Under the pieces are notes generated by a model. It worked only from the letters and a program-made list of their open reading frames with translations. It was not told the origin of the DNA and did no database searches. The translations under genes were made by a program, and so were the position numbers. From Virgibacillus chiguensis (GTDB taxonomy: Bacteria; Bacillota; Bacilli; Bacillales; Amphibacillaceae), in contig NZ_FQXD01000001.1 in assembly GCF_900129865.1 (NCBI RefSeq), forward strand, positions 62,001-126,000: a DNA stretch of 64,000 nucleotides. Reading direction: 5' to 3'. Positions 44,211 through 52,930 of the stretch are shown here, piece by piece. Position 1 is the stretch's first letter; every line of letters begins with the position of its first letter.

Positions 44211-45338
44211 CTATAAGCTTGTAAGTAAACAGTCATATAATTGCTCATACTGCTTTACAATTTGCTTCGAATGAAAATGAGTTTCTACTCTTTTAACAGC
44301 ATTGTTTGAAAAACTATTCCACAATGTCTGATTCGTTAATATTTCAATAGCATATGTTGCTGCTTGATCAGTGTCCCCTAATTCGGCAATAAACCCTGTC
44401 TGATTATGATCAATTACTTCGGGTATACCGCCAACATTTGTGCCAACGCACGGTACACCGCAAGCCATCGCTTCCAACAAAACAAGGCCAAAGCTTTCCT
44501 TTTCTGACAGCAATAACTTTAAATCACTGATACGTAAAAGCTCACTTATATTTTTTTGCTTACCTAAAAATAGAACTTTCTGCTCTAATTTTAATTCCTT
44601 TACTAAATTCATAGCTGTTCCACACTCTGGACCATCACCAATAAGTAATAATTTACTATCTACTTGTTGAAGTATAAGGTAAAATGTACGTATAATATCT
44701 GGCAATCGTTTTACCTTACGAAAATTAGAAATATGAACAATCACTTTTTCGTTTGACTTAATGTCATATTGCTGCTTGATAAAGTCTAACCGTTTTGGAT
44801 AGTACTCTTGTTCATTTATAAAATTATAAATGACTTGTATATCTTGTTTTATTTTAAGAAGTTGTTTCGTATGACTAGCTAAATGGTTTGAAACTGCTGT
44901 TACAGCATCTGATTGATTGATTGCATGAGTAATCATGTTTTTAAAAATATCATCAATCGCTAAAACAGTAATATCTGTTCCATGTAAGGTTGTTACAATC
45001 TTTACTTTATGTTCTGCAATATCTCGTGCTAAAAGAGCGCTAATAGCATGTGGCATTGCATAGTGGACATGTAGTATATCCAACTTTTCCCGATTGATTA
45101 CTTCTGCCATTTTAGCAGCTAATGCTAAATCATACGGTGGATATTGAAAAACAGGGTAGTGACTTAATTCAACTTCATGAAAATAAATTCTTGGATTAAT
45201 ATGATTTAGGCGAAAAGGTAAACTGGAAGTTATGAAGTGAACTTCATTCCCCTTTTCAGCGAGTAACATTCCTAACTCCGTTGCAATAATTCCAGATCCT
45301 CCTACACTAGGATAGCACGTTATTCCAATTTTTTTCAT
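44211..45338 (-). CDS. bshA: N-acetyl-alpha-D-glucosaminyl L-malate synthase BshA
   Basis: A 375-residue GT-B glycosyltransferase (GT4). It has the N-terminal glycine-rich [20 protein letters not shown], and the C-terminal [20 protein letters not shown] nucleotide-sugar motif with E-x7-E. It joins UDP-GlcNAc and L-malate, the first step of bacillithiol synthesis, the main low-molecular-weight thiol of Bacilli. It overlaps mgsA by 4 bases. In B. subtilis bshB1 (the deacetylase) lies between mgsA and bshA; here it is missing from that place. Confidence 0.95.
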   Translation of the reverse strand: MKKIGITCYPSVGGSGIIATELGMLLAEKGNEVHFITSSLPFRLNHINPRIYFHEVELSHYPVFQYPPYDLALAAKMAEVINREKLDILHVHYAMPHAISALLARDIAEHKVKIVTTLHGTDITVLAIDDIFKNMITHAINQSDAVTAVSNHLASHTKQLLKIKQDIQVIYNFINEQEYYPKRLDFIKQQYDIKSNEKVIVHISNFRKVKRLPDIIRTFYLILQQVDSKLLLIGDGPECGTAMNLVKELKLEQKVLFLGKQKNISELLRISDLKLLLSEKESFGLVLLEAMACGVPCVGTNVGGIPEVIDHNQTGFIAELGDTDQAATYAIEILTNQTLWNSFSNNAVKRVETHFHSKQIVKQYEQLYDCLLTSL

Positions 45339-45754
45339 GCTTTTTCTTTTTCCTTTTTCTGTTTGACAATGTCACGCCATTGGAAGTCACCGTTTTCCAG
45401 CCCACGGATAAAAATCTCAGAAGCTGCTATATTTGTAGCGAGCGGTATATGATAAACGTCACATAAGCGCATTAAAGCACTAATATCTGGTTCATGAGGC
45501 TGTGCAGTTAAAGGGTCACGGAAAAAGATCACCATATCCATTTCATTATTTGCAATCATTGCACCAATTTGCTGGTCGCCACCCAATGGACCCGATTGAA
45601 ACAAATGTACATCCATTCCTGTTGCCTTACGAATCTTACTGCCTGTAGTTCCTGTTGCATATAAATGATGTTCCGATAAAACATATTGGTATGCTGTAGT
45701 AAAATTCACCATATCTTGTTTCATTTTATCATGTGCTATTAAAGCAATATTCAT
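45335..45754 (-). CDS. mgsA: Methylglyoxal synthase
   Basis: A 139-residue enzyme that turns dihydroxyacetone phosphate into methylglyoxal. It has the start [20 protein letters not shown], the phosphate-binding ATGTTGSKI, the catalytic segment [14 protein letters not shown], and [14 protein letters not shown]. The C-terminus is lysine-rich. Methylglyoxal is detoxified with bacillithiol, whose first biosynthetic gene overlaps this one by 4 bases. dapB lies 14 bases upstream. Confidence 0.95.
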   Translation of the reverse strand: MNIALIAHDKMKQDMVNFTTAYQYVLSEHHLYATGTTGSKIRKATGMDVHLFQSGPLGGDQQIGAMIANNEMDMVIFFRDPLTAQPHEPDISALMRLCDVYHIPLATNIAASEIFIRGLENGDFQWRDIVKQKKEKEKA

Positions 45755-45768
45755 CTGTATCCCCGCCT

Positions 45769-46566
45769 TTACAAGATAGTATCTAACCCATAGATCAATC
45801 CTTTTACTTCCATCACTTTATTCACACAAAGTTTCACACCATCCATAAAGGAAGAGCGATCCATGGAATCATGTTTTATCGTTAATGTTTGTCCAGGACT
45901 TCCAAAGATAACTTCTTGATGTGCCACTAATCCCGGTAGCCGAACGCTATGAAGCTTTATTCCATCTAAATCAGCACCTCTTGCTCCTGGAATAGTCTCT
46001 TCTTCCTTTGGATGGCCTTGTGTTTTCGCCTTGCGATTTTCGCTAATTAATTCAGCCGTTTTAATAGCTGTTCCAGATGGTGCATCTAATTTTTGATCAT
46101 GGTGCTTTTCTATGATATCCACATCTGGAAAGTAAGTAGCGGCCATTTTAGCAAATTTCATCATTAAAACTGCTCCAAGGGCAAAATTGGGAATGATCAT
46201 ACATCCCATATTATTTCGTTGTGCAAATTCGTCTAATTCCTTTAATTGTACTTCCGTAAAACCTGTTGTTCCTACCACTGGACGAACATGATGTTCTAGT
46301 GCAGATTTTGTGTGTTTGTAGCCTGCTTGGGGAACAGATAACTCAATTAAAACATCTGCATCTTTATGGTTTTCGAAACATTTTGTAGCATCATCATAGA
46401 TTGGAATAGAACGTTCCACGTCTGGAAAAATCGTATCTAATGTTCTGCCATTATTTTTATGGTCAATACACGCAACTAAACGGAAATTTGTTTCGTTTTC
46501 TACCATTTTCACTGCTTCTGACCCCATTTTACCTCTTGGGCCTGCAATTACAACATTAATTGCCAT
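45769..46566 (-). CDS. dapB: 4-hydroxy-tetrahydrodipicolinate reductase DapB
   Basis: A 265-residue NAD(P)H enzyme of the lysine and diaminopimelate pathway. It has the Rossmann motif [17 protein letters not shown], the VGTTGF segment, and the catalytic [17 protein letters not shown]. It reduces the product of DapA. Diaminopimelate feeds peptidoglycan, and dipicolinate for spores branches from the same intermediate. It lies 14 bases after the MazG-like gene on the same strand. Confidence 0.96.
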   Translation of the reverse strand: MAINVVIAGPRGKMGSEAVKMVENETNFRLVACIDHKNNGRTLDTIFPDVERSIPIYDDATKCFENHKDADVLIELSVPQAGYKHTKSALEHHVRPVVGTTGFTEVQLKELDEFAQRNNMGCMIIPNFALGAVLMMKFAKMAATYFPDVDIIEKHHDQKLDAPSGTAIKTAELISENRKAKTQGHPKEEETIPGARGADLDGIKLHSVRLPGLVAHQEVIFGSPGQTLTIKHDSMDRSSFMDGVKLCVNKVMEVKGLIYGLDTIL

Positions 46567-46580
46567 ACTCTAACTCTCCT

Positions 46581-46925
46581 CTATTGATGTAAGTCGTCTT
46601 TCTTCGTCCAACGATCTTTGTCCCTAGTTTCAATTTTTGTTATAGCTCTATGAAAACAATCAGATAGGTCCATATTTAATGAATTAGCAAAGCATGTAAG
46701 CACAAAAATGATATCCCCGAGCTCTTCTTCCATACTTTTTTCCTTTTCTGTTTTCTTTTTAGGTTTTTCTCCATAATAATGATTAACCTCTCTGGCTAAT
46801 TCACCTGTTTCCTCTGTTAAGCGAGCCATTAAACTTAAAGGAGAAAAATAACCTTCTTTAAATTGTCCGATATATTGATCAACTCGCTCTTGAATTTCTT
46901 TTGTCGTGTATATAGTATTTTCCAT
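46581..46925 (-). CDS. ypjD: MazG-like nucleotide pyrophosphohydrolase, YpjD
   Basis: The 114-residue protein has the all-alpha NTP pyrophosphohydrolase pattern: ARLTEETGELAREVNHYYGE followed by SMEEELGDIIFVLTCFANSL, with the metal ligands E-E-x-x-E and E-x-x-D. It probably hydrolyses non-canonical or excess (d)NTPs. It is the first gene of the ypjD-dapB-mgsA-bshA-cca-birA-dinG string, with the order known from B. subtilis. Confidence 0.9.
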   Translation of the reverse strand: MENTIYTTKEIQERVDQYIGQFKEGYFSPLSLMARLTEETGELAREVNHYYGEKPKKKTEKEKSMEEELGDIIFVLTCFANSLNMDLSDCFHRAITKIETRDKDRWTKKDDLHQ

Positions 46926-47195
46926 CCATCTCTTCCTTTTATCTACATTATTAATATTACCATGTTAGCGAATCCATCACATTTTGACAAATGATTTATC
47001 ATGAATCAATCGTTCACGAAACAAAATTAATTAACCTTAGAGAAAACATATGTCAATATAGCTTTTATTTTTATTTACTATTTCATTATAAGGCAAATGG
47101 AGTAGTATTAAAAGTTCAAGAGAAAGACTATTATAAGCAATATAAGTTAGCCTTCATTTATCTTAAAATTTAATTACATATTTAATAAACTAGGA

Positions 47196-47549
47196 ATGTA
47201 TACATTGGTTACTGTGTATATTGGGGCAAGAGTTATCGATTTTATTCAAGAAGGTGCTTATTCAGCTAAAGGGGCCACTATTATTTCGAACCAAAGTGAG
47301 GAAATTGCTGCAACAATTCTCCAGAGGATGGATCGAGGTGTTACGGTGTTAGAAGGAAGAGGAAGTTATTCTGGAGAGAAAAGAGATGTATTGTACTGTG
47401 TTGTAGCTAGAAATGAAATTGTGCGTTTAAAAAACATCATCGAGTCTATTGATCCCCATGCATTTGTAGCTGTTAGTACTGTCCATGATGTAGCAGGTGA
47501 AGGCTTTACATTGGATGAAAATAAAAACCCTATTAGTGGAATAGTTTAA
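47196..47549 (+). pseudogene. C-terminal part of a YitT-family (DUF2179) membrane protein, N-terminus lost
   Basis: The 117-residue frame begins MYTLVTVYIGARVIDFIQEG, the end of the last membrane helix, and continues with the complete cytoplasmic DUF2179 domain (GATIISNQSEEIAATILQRM; RGVTVLEGRGSYSG; YCVVARNEIVRLKNIIESID; HDVAGEGF). Full YitT proteins are about 280-290 residues with five or six membrane spans before this domain. Stops in frame upstream and no ribosome binding site show the front is gone. It lies where B. subtilis has ypjC, a YitT member, so it is probably a decayed ypjC. Confidence 0.75.
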
Positions 47550-47619
47550 TTAGATCAATGGTTCGCACATGTTTACAATAAACCCTAAAATTATATGTTT
47601 CCCTATAGTAAAAAATAAA

Positions 47620-48260
47620 GGTTCTATGTCAAATGTTGGGGTGGAGTGAGATGCAATCTCACCCTACCCAACATGACTTCCAATTTTTTTATACTTATGT
47701 AAAAGAAGTATTCTTGCTCTTGCCCTTAGGAAGTTCCTGAATCCAAAGGCGTTCCTCTTCATGACTTTCGTTAGTTTATTAATTCCCTCCAAAAAACCAT
47801 TTGAGTAATCAAATAAAAAGCTGTTTAATACCTCTGTCTGCCAGTTCTTGAGTGTACGGATAGCCTTCTCAAATTCAGGGAGACCCTCTTGTTCTACCTT
47901 CCTGTAAAAATCCAATAATCCTTCGTTTTTTGTAGAAGAGATAAGTTAATCGTTCAAACCACTTTAAATGTTTGATCTTTTGGATCCGATAATCATGAAC
48001 TTTCTTGGTTCTCTTTCCACAGCTAGGACACTTGTGTACCTTGACAGGCATTTCTACATGAAGCGCAATACCACCTTCCATTTCCTCCACTTTTGTAATC
48101 CATACATCTTCAAGACCAGGCATTTTTATGGTAAAATTCATTTGCACGCAACTCCAATCTTTTCTTGTTTCTAGTCAATTCAAGTATAAAAGAATTGGAT
48201 GTTTGCGTGTATATTTTTATACGCAAATTGTGTGGAAACCCCAACATTTAGTATAGAGCC
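47620..48260 (-). mobile_element. Internally deleted ISL3-family insertion sequence with target duplication
   Basis: The ends are inverted repeats: GGTTCTATGTCAAATGTTGG at 47620 inward, and the complement of the right end reads GGCTCTATACTAAATGTTGG from 48260 inward, with about four mismatches in 22. The flanks carry a perfect 8-bp direct repeat, AAAATAAA (47612-47619 and 48261-48268), the duplication size known for ISL3. Inside is only the start and the end of a transposase. At 641 bp it is less than half of a normal ISL3 element, so it cannot move on its own but could be mobilised by a full copy elsewhere. Confidence 0.88.
47664..48147 (-). pseudogene. ISL3 transposase, central part deleted and frames shifted
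   Basis: The front part (from 48147) encodes MQMNFTIKMPGLEDVWITKV and the zinc-ribbon segment VHKCPSCGKRTKKVHDYR, the N-terminus of ISL3 transposases. The back part (to 47664) encodes GLPEFEKAIRTLKNWQTEVL and FSNGFLEGINKLTKV-like sequence (YSNGFLEGINKLTKVMKRNA), the C-terminus. The DDE catalytic core between them is gone; the two pieces meet near 47905-47930 in different frames. Confidence 0.88.
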
Positions 48261-48284
48261 AAAATAAACAGCATCCTTAAACCT

Positions 48285-48317
48285 AAAAAATCAGCGGTAG
48301 TTCAAAACCACCGCTGA
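48285..48317 (-). terminator. Terminator of the YugP-like peptidase gene
   Basis: TCAGCGGT (48291-48298) pairs with ACCGCTGA (48310-48317); the minus-strand RNA then has six U (A-run 48285-48290). Confidence 0.82.
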
Positions 48318-48330
48318 TAACCTTTAAACT

Positions 48331-49017
48331 TTATTCATCGCTAGCAACAAACATCAGAATAAATCGTAGTAGTTCAGCTAACGCGACTAACGCTGCTGCT
48401 ACATAAGTCATCGCAGCTGCATTCAGAACTTTTTTCGTATCTCGTTCTTCATTATTTCGAATTACTCCTGAAGATACTAGTTGAGCCATCGCTCGATTAG
48501 ACGCATCGAACTCTACTGGTAATGTAACCAATTGGAATAAAACAGCTGCGGCAAATAGAACGATACCTAACAAATACAACTGGCTCATTCCGATCACAAA
48601 TCCAATTAGTATAAAAATCATTCCAAAATTGGAACCGAAGTTGGCTGCTGGAACAAGTGCGCTACGAAAGCGAAGAAAAGCATAATTTTCTGCATCTTGT
48701 ATAGCATGTCCGACTTCATGAGCTGCCACAGCAGAAGCCGCCATAGAATGCCCATGGTAGTTATCGCTAGAAAGACGTACAACTTTTTTTCTTGGATCGT
48801 AATGATCAGAGAGCATACCTTTTGTTTCTTCTATCGTTACATCGTATAATCCGTTTTCATCAAGAATGCGACGTGCTACTTGTGCACCAGTCATATACGA
48901 AGATGTTGGCACTTTCATATATTTTTTATACGTGCTTTTTACTCTTGAGCTTGCCCACAGTGGAATAAGAAGCAATAAAGCTACATAAATTAAGTAACCT
49001 CCAAAACCACCAAACAT
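48331..49017 (-). CDS. yugP: Membrane zinc metallopeptidase, YugP family
   Basis: The 228-residue protein has an N-terminal membrane helix, a metal site in ASAVAAHEVGHAIQDAENYA (HEVGH), and three or four C-terminal membrane spans (MIFILIGFVIGM; LLGIVLFAAAVLF; AAALVALAELLRFILMF). LPVEFDASNRAMAQL is a family hallmark. The substrate is not known. AAGGAGG has correct spacing to the ATG at 49017, and touches the one at 49023. It lies 45 bases after the shortened ypjB on the same strand. Confidence 0.9.
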   Translation of the reverse strand: MFGGFGGYLIYVALLLLIPLWASSRVKSTYKKYMKVPTSSYMTGAQVARRILDENGLYDVTIEETKGMLSDHYDPRKKVVRLSSDNYHGHSMAASAVAAHEVGHAIQDAENYAFLRFRSALVPAANFGSNFGMIFILIGFVIGMSQLYLLGIVLFAAAVLFQLVTLPVEFDASNRAMAQLVSSGVIRNNEERDTKKVLNAAAMTYVAAALVALAELLRFILMFVASDE

Positions 49018-49061
49018 ACGCATCCCTCCTTATAAGGTCAATTTTAGTCAAAAACAAGGCG

Positions 49062-49325
49062 TTAGTCAACTGTTTTGTCTTGTCTACTTTTCTTCTCACC
49101 TTTATATTTTCTCCAACTTACATAAGTTAATGTAATGCCGATACAACCTCCTACAATAAGTAAAATCCAAATAAACGGAAATAATTGACCTTTCTGTTCC
49201 GTGACTGGTTGTACCCAGTTAGAGGCATTGGCGTGTACTGCTTTAGACATAAAAATATTAACATATATGTATATCCCTATGGTCATCCCAAAAGTAAACA
49301 CGAATTGATGCCTATTCTTATTCAT
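49062..49325 (-). CDS. ypjB: Short YpjB-like membrane protein
   Basis: An 87-residue protein with a signal-like N-terminal helix (about 8-30) and a C-terminal membrane helix ending LTYVSWRKYKGEKKS. The end resembles the C-terminus of YpjB, the sporulation-associated protein (about 260 aa) found between ypjA and ypjC in Bacillus. The large extracellular domain that should lie between the two helices is missing, leaving only about 20 residues. Either the domain was lost by an in-frame deletion or this is a different small protein at the same place. GGGGTGG precedes the ATG. Confidence 0.55.
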   Translation of the reverse strand: MNKNRHQFVFTFGMTIGIYIYVNIFMSKAVHANASNWVQPVTEQKGQLFPFIWILLIVGGCIGITLTYVSWRKYKGEKKSRQDKTVD

Positions 49326-49464
49326 AGAGACCACCCCATTTTTTCGTCTAATACTAATGTATGAAGCGGTCTTATATGATATAACGAGATCTTTTCATTT
49401 TCATTTGCTTTTTTGCATTACAGAATTTTAGTATTATCGTACAAGTAAAATGCAGGTATTACCA

Positions 49465-50055
49465 TTAACAATTGGTAATAAATGGGGTTCTCTTAAGTCG
49501 AATAGCAAAATAATATGTAATGCCGATGGATAAAAGGCTTAACCAGAATGTAAAATAGCCTATTTCGTTCATATAAGAGGATAGCGAGGAATAAACTGGC
49601 ATTTGCTCAAAAACGTAATCAATCACATCATTATGTAACGTCCAAACAGCTGCAAACACAATATGACGTAAGCGTAATTGATAATAAGGCATATAGAGCA
49701 GCCCTTGAATGGCCATAGCACCGTGCGAGGCCATTAACATATATCCTTGCCAATTTAACGTTCCCTCCACTAGTAGAGTAAGAAAATTCATGACAACAGC
49801 CCATATACCATACTTAAATAAAGTAATTACTGCTAATGCTTCTATGTAAGGAAGATGTTTACCAAAAATAAAAAGCAATAAAAATATAGAGAAAAATAAA
49901 CTGGCCGTTGGACTATCAGGAACAAAAATTAAAAAAATGGATGCTGTTTGTGATAATTGTGAACCATACCATATATAACCATATATAGTGCCTGCTAAAT
50001 TAATAATAAATAACAAGCATAAAAACCGTTTATCTATCAATAAGTATTTAAACAA
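49465..50055 (-). CDS. ypjA: DUF1405 family membrane protein, YpjA
   Basis: A 196-residue protein with five or six membrane spans (LCLLFIINLAGTIYGYIWYG at the start) and the DUF1405 motifs FLIFVPDSPTASLFF and HGAMAIQGLLYMPYY. No function is known. It follows the qcr operon on the same strand across a strong terminator, in the qcrC-ypjA-ypjB order found in B. subtilis. The start at 50055 is preceded by GAGAGAGG. Confidence 0.88.
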   Translation of the reverse strand: MFKYLLIDKRFLCLLFIINLAGTIYGYIWYGSQLSQTASIFLIFVPDSPTASLFFSIFLLLFIFGKHLPYIEALAVITLFKYGIWAVVMNFLTLLVEGTLNWQGYMLMASHGAMAIQGLLYMPYYQLRLRHIVFAAVWTLHNDVIDYVFEQMPVYSSLSSYMNEIGYFTFWLSLLSIGITYYFAIRLKRTPFITNC

Positions 50056-50196
50056 ATTGTCAACCTCTCTCTAACATAATATGATGCATATTTAGCCTAG
50101 AAAGTTTGCAAGGAGATAATTTCTTAGGAAAACCTAGCCTATTGAAAAGCTGTAGCTTTTCTTATAACAAACCTTCATAGTATAAAAAATGAAGAA

Positions 50197-50227
50197 GCAC
50201 CTTTGCCAATAGTATTGGCAAAGGTGC
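50197..50227 (-). terminator. Terminator of the qcr operon
   Basis: GCACCTTTGCCAAT (50197-50210) pairs perfectly with ATTGGCAAAGGTGC (50214-50227) around three bases. The minus-strand transcript continues CTTCTTCATTTTTT, a U-rich exit. Confidence 0.82.
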
Positions 50228-50239
50228 ATTTGTATTACT

Positions 50240-51022
50240 CTATTCACCAGACTCCTCATTCACGGATACGATAAAATCAACCAATTGTTGTAGTTCTTCA
50301 TCTGTACCTGAGAACTGATCCGGTGGCATGGAGTTAATTCCCTCTGTAGCAATTGTAGCAATTTCTTCAGCAGATTTATCGATACCGATGAGTGACGGAC
50401 CAGCCGCCCCCCCTTGCAAATTATCGCCATGACAAGATAAGCAACTGTTCTCATAAACGGCGTAACCAGGGTCTTCTGTATCAATCGCTGCCTGCTCACC
50501 AGGAGGTACTGGTTTGTTAGTTTCTGCTCTTGATTCCCAATCTACATTGGCTGCAGATTCGTACGTTAGCCAAATTACAGAAGCTAAAGCAAGTAGCATC
50601 ATTCCAACAGAAATAGGACGTTGATGTGGTCTTCTTCCGGGACCTTTGTCTAAAAATGGAGCTAATAATAATGCACCGAATGCAATTCCAGGTAAAACAA
50701 GAATCCCCATCAGTGTATAATCTCCACTAGCAAATTCATATTTTAACAGTTCATACAAGAACAAGAAATACCAATCCGGCAACGGAATATAAGATGCATT
50801 TGTTGGATCAGCCATACCTTCTAATGGAGAAGGATGAGCTAATGTCAGACATAAAAATCCAACTAAAAACACAGCTCCTACTAACCATTCTTTTAATAAA
50901 AAGTTGGGCCAGAAAGCTTCTGTTCTTCCAGGATATTCGGAATAATCCTTTGGTACATTTGGTTTTCTATCAGCAGTAATACGTGAATCGCCAACAAATT
51001 TCATACCTTTTCCCTTATGCAT
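50240..51022 (-). CDS. qcrC: Menaquinol:cytochrome c reductase cytochrome b/c subunit QcrC
   Basis: The 260-residue protein fuses the subunit IV part of cytochrome b (three spans; FLVGFLCLTLAHPSPLEGMA; IPLPDWYFLFLYELLKY with the PDWY motif at the quinol site) with a C-terminal cytochrome c domain. Haem binds at CLSCHGDN (about 199-203), with the distal methionine in NSMPPDQFSG. It passes electrons from menaquinol to cytochrome c. GGAGGGG precedes the ATG. It is the last gene of qcrABC. Confidence 0.96.
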   Translation of the reverse strand: MHKGKGMKFVGDSRITADRKPNVPKDYSEYPGRTEAFWPNFLLKEWLVGAVFLVGFLCLTLAHPSPLEGMADPTNASYIPLPDWYFLFLYELLKYEFASGDYTLMGILVLPGIAFGALLLAPFLDKGPGRRPHQRPISVGMMLLALASVIWLTYESAANVDWESRAETNKPVPPGEQAAIDTEDPGYAVYENSCLSCHGDNLQGGAAGPSLIGIDKSAEEIATIATEGINSMPPDQFSGTDEELQQLVDFIVSVNEESGE

Positions 51023-51037
51023 GCTTTCCCCTCCTTT

Positions 51038-51712
51038 TTATAATGGTCCAGAAATCCCTTGTCTACGGATTAGAATAAAGTGTACTGCTAATAATGCAAA
51101 GAGTGCTCCAGGCAAGAAGAACACATGAATTGCAAAGAATCTGGTTAGTGTTTGGGCTCCTACAATTTTTTCGTCACCCGCTAATAGCGTTTTCAACTCT
51201 TCGCCAACAAATGGAACTTGTTGCGCAATTTCCAATCCAACTTGCGTAGCAAAAAAGGCTTTGTTATCCCATGGTAATAAATACCCGGTAAACCCTAATC
51301 CAAGCATGATAAAGAAAATCAAAACACCAACAATCCAATTCAGTTCACGTGGCTTTTTATAAGCTCCTTGGAAAAACACTCGTAGTGTATGTAATAACAG
51401 CATGACAATAACAACACTAGCGCCCCAATGGTGCATACCACGAACAATCTGCCCATGTGCTACTTCCGTTTGCAAGTAATAAACGGATCTCCATGCATTT
51501 TCGATATCTGGAACATAATACATCGTTAAAAACATTCCAGATAGGATTTGAATAACAACCACAAAAAAGGTTAAACCACCAAAACAATAAACAAATGCGG
51601 AAAAATGATGTGCTGGATTTACATGCTCTGGAACTTCATGGTCTGCAATATCCCGCCAGATAGGCGTAATATCAGCACGCTCATCAATCCAGTCATAAAT
51701 TTTTTGTAGCAT
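51038..51712 (-). CDS. qcrB: Menaquinol:cytochrome c reductase cytochrome b6 subunit QcrB
   Basis: The 224-residue membrane protein has four spans with paired haem-binding histidines (HWGASVVIVMLLLHTLRVFF; TRFFAIHVFFLPGALFALLAVHFILI) and the GYLLPWDNKAFFATQVGLEI segment, typical of b6-type subunits. It is the quinol-oxidising core of the bc complex. Six bases separate it from qcrA and 15 from qcrC, so the three are one operon. Confidence 0.96.
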   Translation of the reverse strand: MLQKIYDWIDERADITPIWRDIADHEVPEHVNPAHHFSAFVYCFGGLTFFVVVIQILSGMFLTMYYVPDIENAWRSVYYLQTEVAHGQIVRGMHHWGASVVIVMLLLHTLRVFFQGAYKKPRELNWIVGVLIFFIMLGLGFTGYLLPWDNKAFFATQVGLEIAQQVPFVGEELKTLLAGDEKIVGAQTLTRFFAIHVFFLPGALFALLAVHFILIRRQGISGPL

Positions 51713-51718
51713 ATACTA

Positions 51719-52231
51719 TTACGCCCCCTCTCTTGGTACTGCATCACCTAAAAATAAGATTCCATCTCTTACTTCTAATTCATAAACATCCAACGGCTGT
51801 AAAGGCGGTGTTCCTGGTACGTTTGTTCCATCTTTGTAGTAACGTCCATCATGACACGGGCAAAAAAACTGTTCAGGATATTCATCACTTCCTCCCCAGG
51901 ATACGACACAACCCAAGTGTTTACAAACTGGGGAAAAGGCTTGAATATCGCCATTTTCATCCTTAAAAACCCAAGCGGAACGGTTTACTTCCGACTCGTA
52001 CCAGCCATCAACTTGTGTGATCTTCCAATCTACTTTTTGTGGCTCGGTAGTAATGTCATCAACAGATAAGCCGACATTTGCCATGTCCCCCTGCCCCGAT
52101 TCTTTTAACACTGGATCAACTGCCATTCGCAACATTGGCGCCAGCATTCCTGCTGCCATAAAACCACCAACCCCAGTTAACGTATAGTTCAAGAACTGTC
52201 TACGGGATACTTGTTGCTTTTTATCGCTCAT
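51719..52231 (-). CDS. qcrA: Menaquinol:cytochrome c reductase Rieske iron-sulfur subunit QcrA
   Basis: The 170-residue protein has an N-terminal twin-arginine signal (VSRRQFLNYTL, about 8-18) and an anchor helix, then a Rieske domain with CKHLGCVVSW and CPCHDGRYYKDG, which bind the [2Fe-2S] cluster. It moves electrons from menaquinol to cytochrome c on the outer face. Folded Rieske proteins need the Tat system, so the tatA/tatC genes at 11-13 kb are its likely exporter. It is the first gene of qcrABC. Confidence 0.96.
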   Translation of the reverse strand: MSDKKQQVSRRQFLNYTLTGVGGFMAAGMLAPMLRMAVDPVLKESGQGDMANVGLSVDDITTEPQKVDWKITQVDGWYESEVNRSAWVFKDENGDIQAFSPVCKHLGCVVSWGGSDEYPEQFFCPCHDGRYYKDGTNVPGTPPLQPLDVYELEVRDGILFLGDAVPREGA

Positions 52232-52365
52232 GATTTTCCCCCCCTCTTATACAATAATCACGGACAATACAGATATTCACATTACTAGGACATAACCATG
52301 ATAGCGTAAACTGTTTGTCCGGTCAATGATTATTCCTTTTTCCCAAAAAAACTTTTTTCTTCTTA

Positions 52366-52824
52366 TTACCAATAAGATTGAATTAACTCGCTCATTTGCT
52401 CCACTTGATCACGAATAAATCTGTACATGTCTGCAGAATGTAAATCACCTGACTTCATTCCAGGCAACCAGAGTAGTGTTCCAGGAAGAACTTCTTCATG
52501 CTTTTTCCATCCACCATCTAAAGTTAGAAAAAACACATGATTAAACGGTTGCTTTTTTATTTCTTTAGCCCAGGAATCAATCCTTTTAAGTTCCTGTTCT
52601 TGGATGATAGGTTTTCTATAAACATAAGGTGGTAATAACATCATCCGTCCTGTAAGTTCTTTTTCTAACTCATTTACAAGTAACATCGTCCATTCGTATT
52701 GAAACGCGTTTACGTCTAAATGCGTATCACTTTCCATTTCAAAAGGCATTAATGGAATTAGAACCGTATCAATGTATTCTTTTGCTTCTGTATACTGCGT
52801 TATGTCTGTTTTTTTCCATTTCAT
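52366..52824 (-). CDS. ypiF: DUF2487 family protein, YpiF
   Basis: A 152-residue soluble protein with the DUF2487 pattern: MKWKKTDITQYTEAKEYIDT at the start and VFFLTLDGGWKKHEEVLPGT then LLWLPGMKSGDLHS in the middle. The function is unknown, but it is a steady neighbour of the qcr operon in Bacilli. It lies between qcrA (134 bases downstream) and ypiB (81 bases upstream) on the same strand. Confidence 0.85.
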   Translation of the reverse strand: MKWKKTDITQYTEAKEYIDTVLIPLMPFEMESDTHLDVNAFQYEWTMLLVNELEKELTGRMMLLPPYVYRKPIIQEQELKRIDSWAKEIKKQPFNHVFFLTLDGGWKKHEEVLPGTLLWLPGMKSGDLHSADMYRFIRDQVEQMSELIQSYW

Positions 52825-52893
52825 CGCTCTGCCCAGCCTTTCTTATTCTGCAAAATTTTAAATATATTTATTTAAATCTTATCTATCTTCACA

Positions 52894-52930
52894 AAAAAAA
52901 TCAACCTATCGCTTTAGCAATTTTGGTTGA
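52894..52930 (-). terminator. Terminator overlapping the end of ypiB
   Basis: TCAACC (52901-52906) pairs with GGTTGA (52925-52930), with eight U after it on the minus strand. The stem includes the ypiB stop codon, so ypiF may need its own promoter or read-through. Confidence 0.65.

Noticed and set aside
46991-47173. A 60-codon open frame upstream of the YitT remnant
   Set aside because: No ribosome site, no match to the missing YitT membrane part, low-complexity AT-rich codons.
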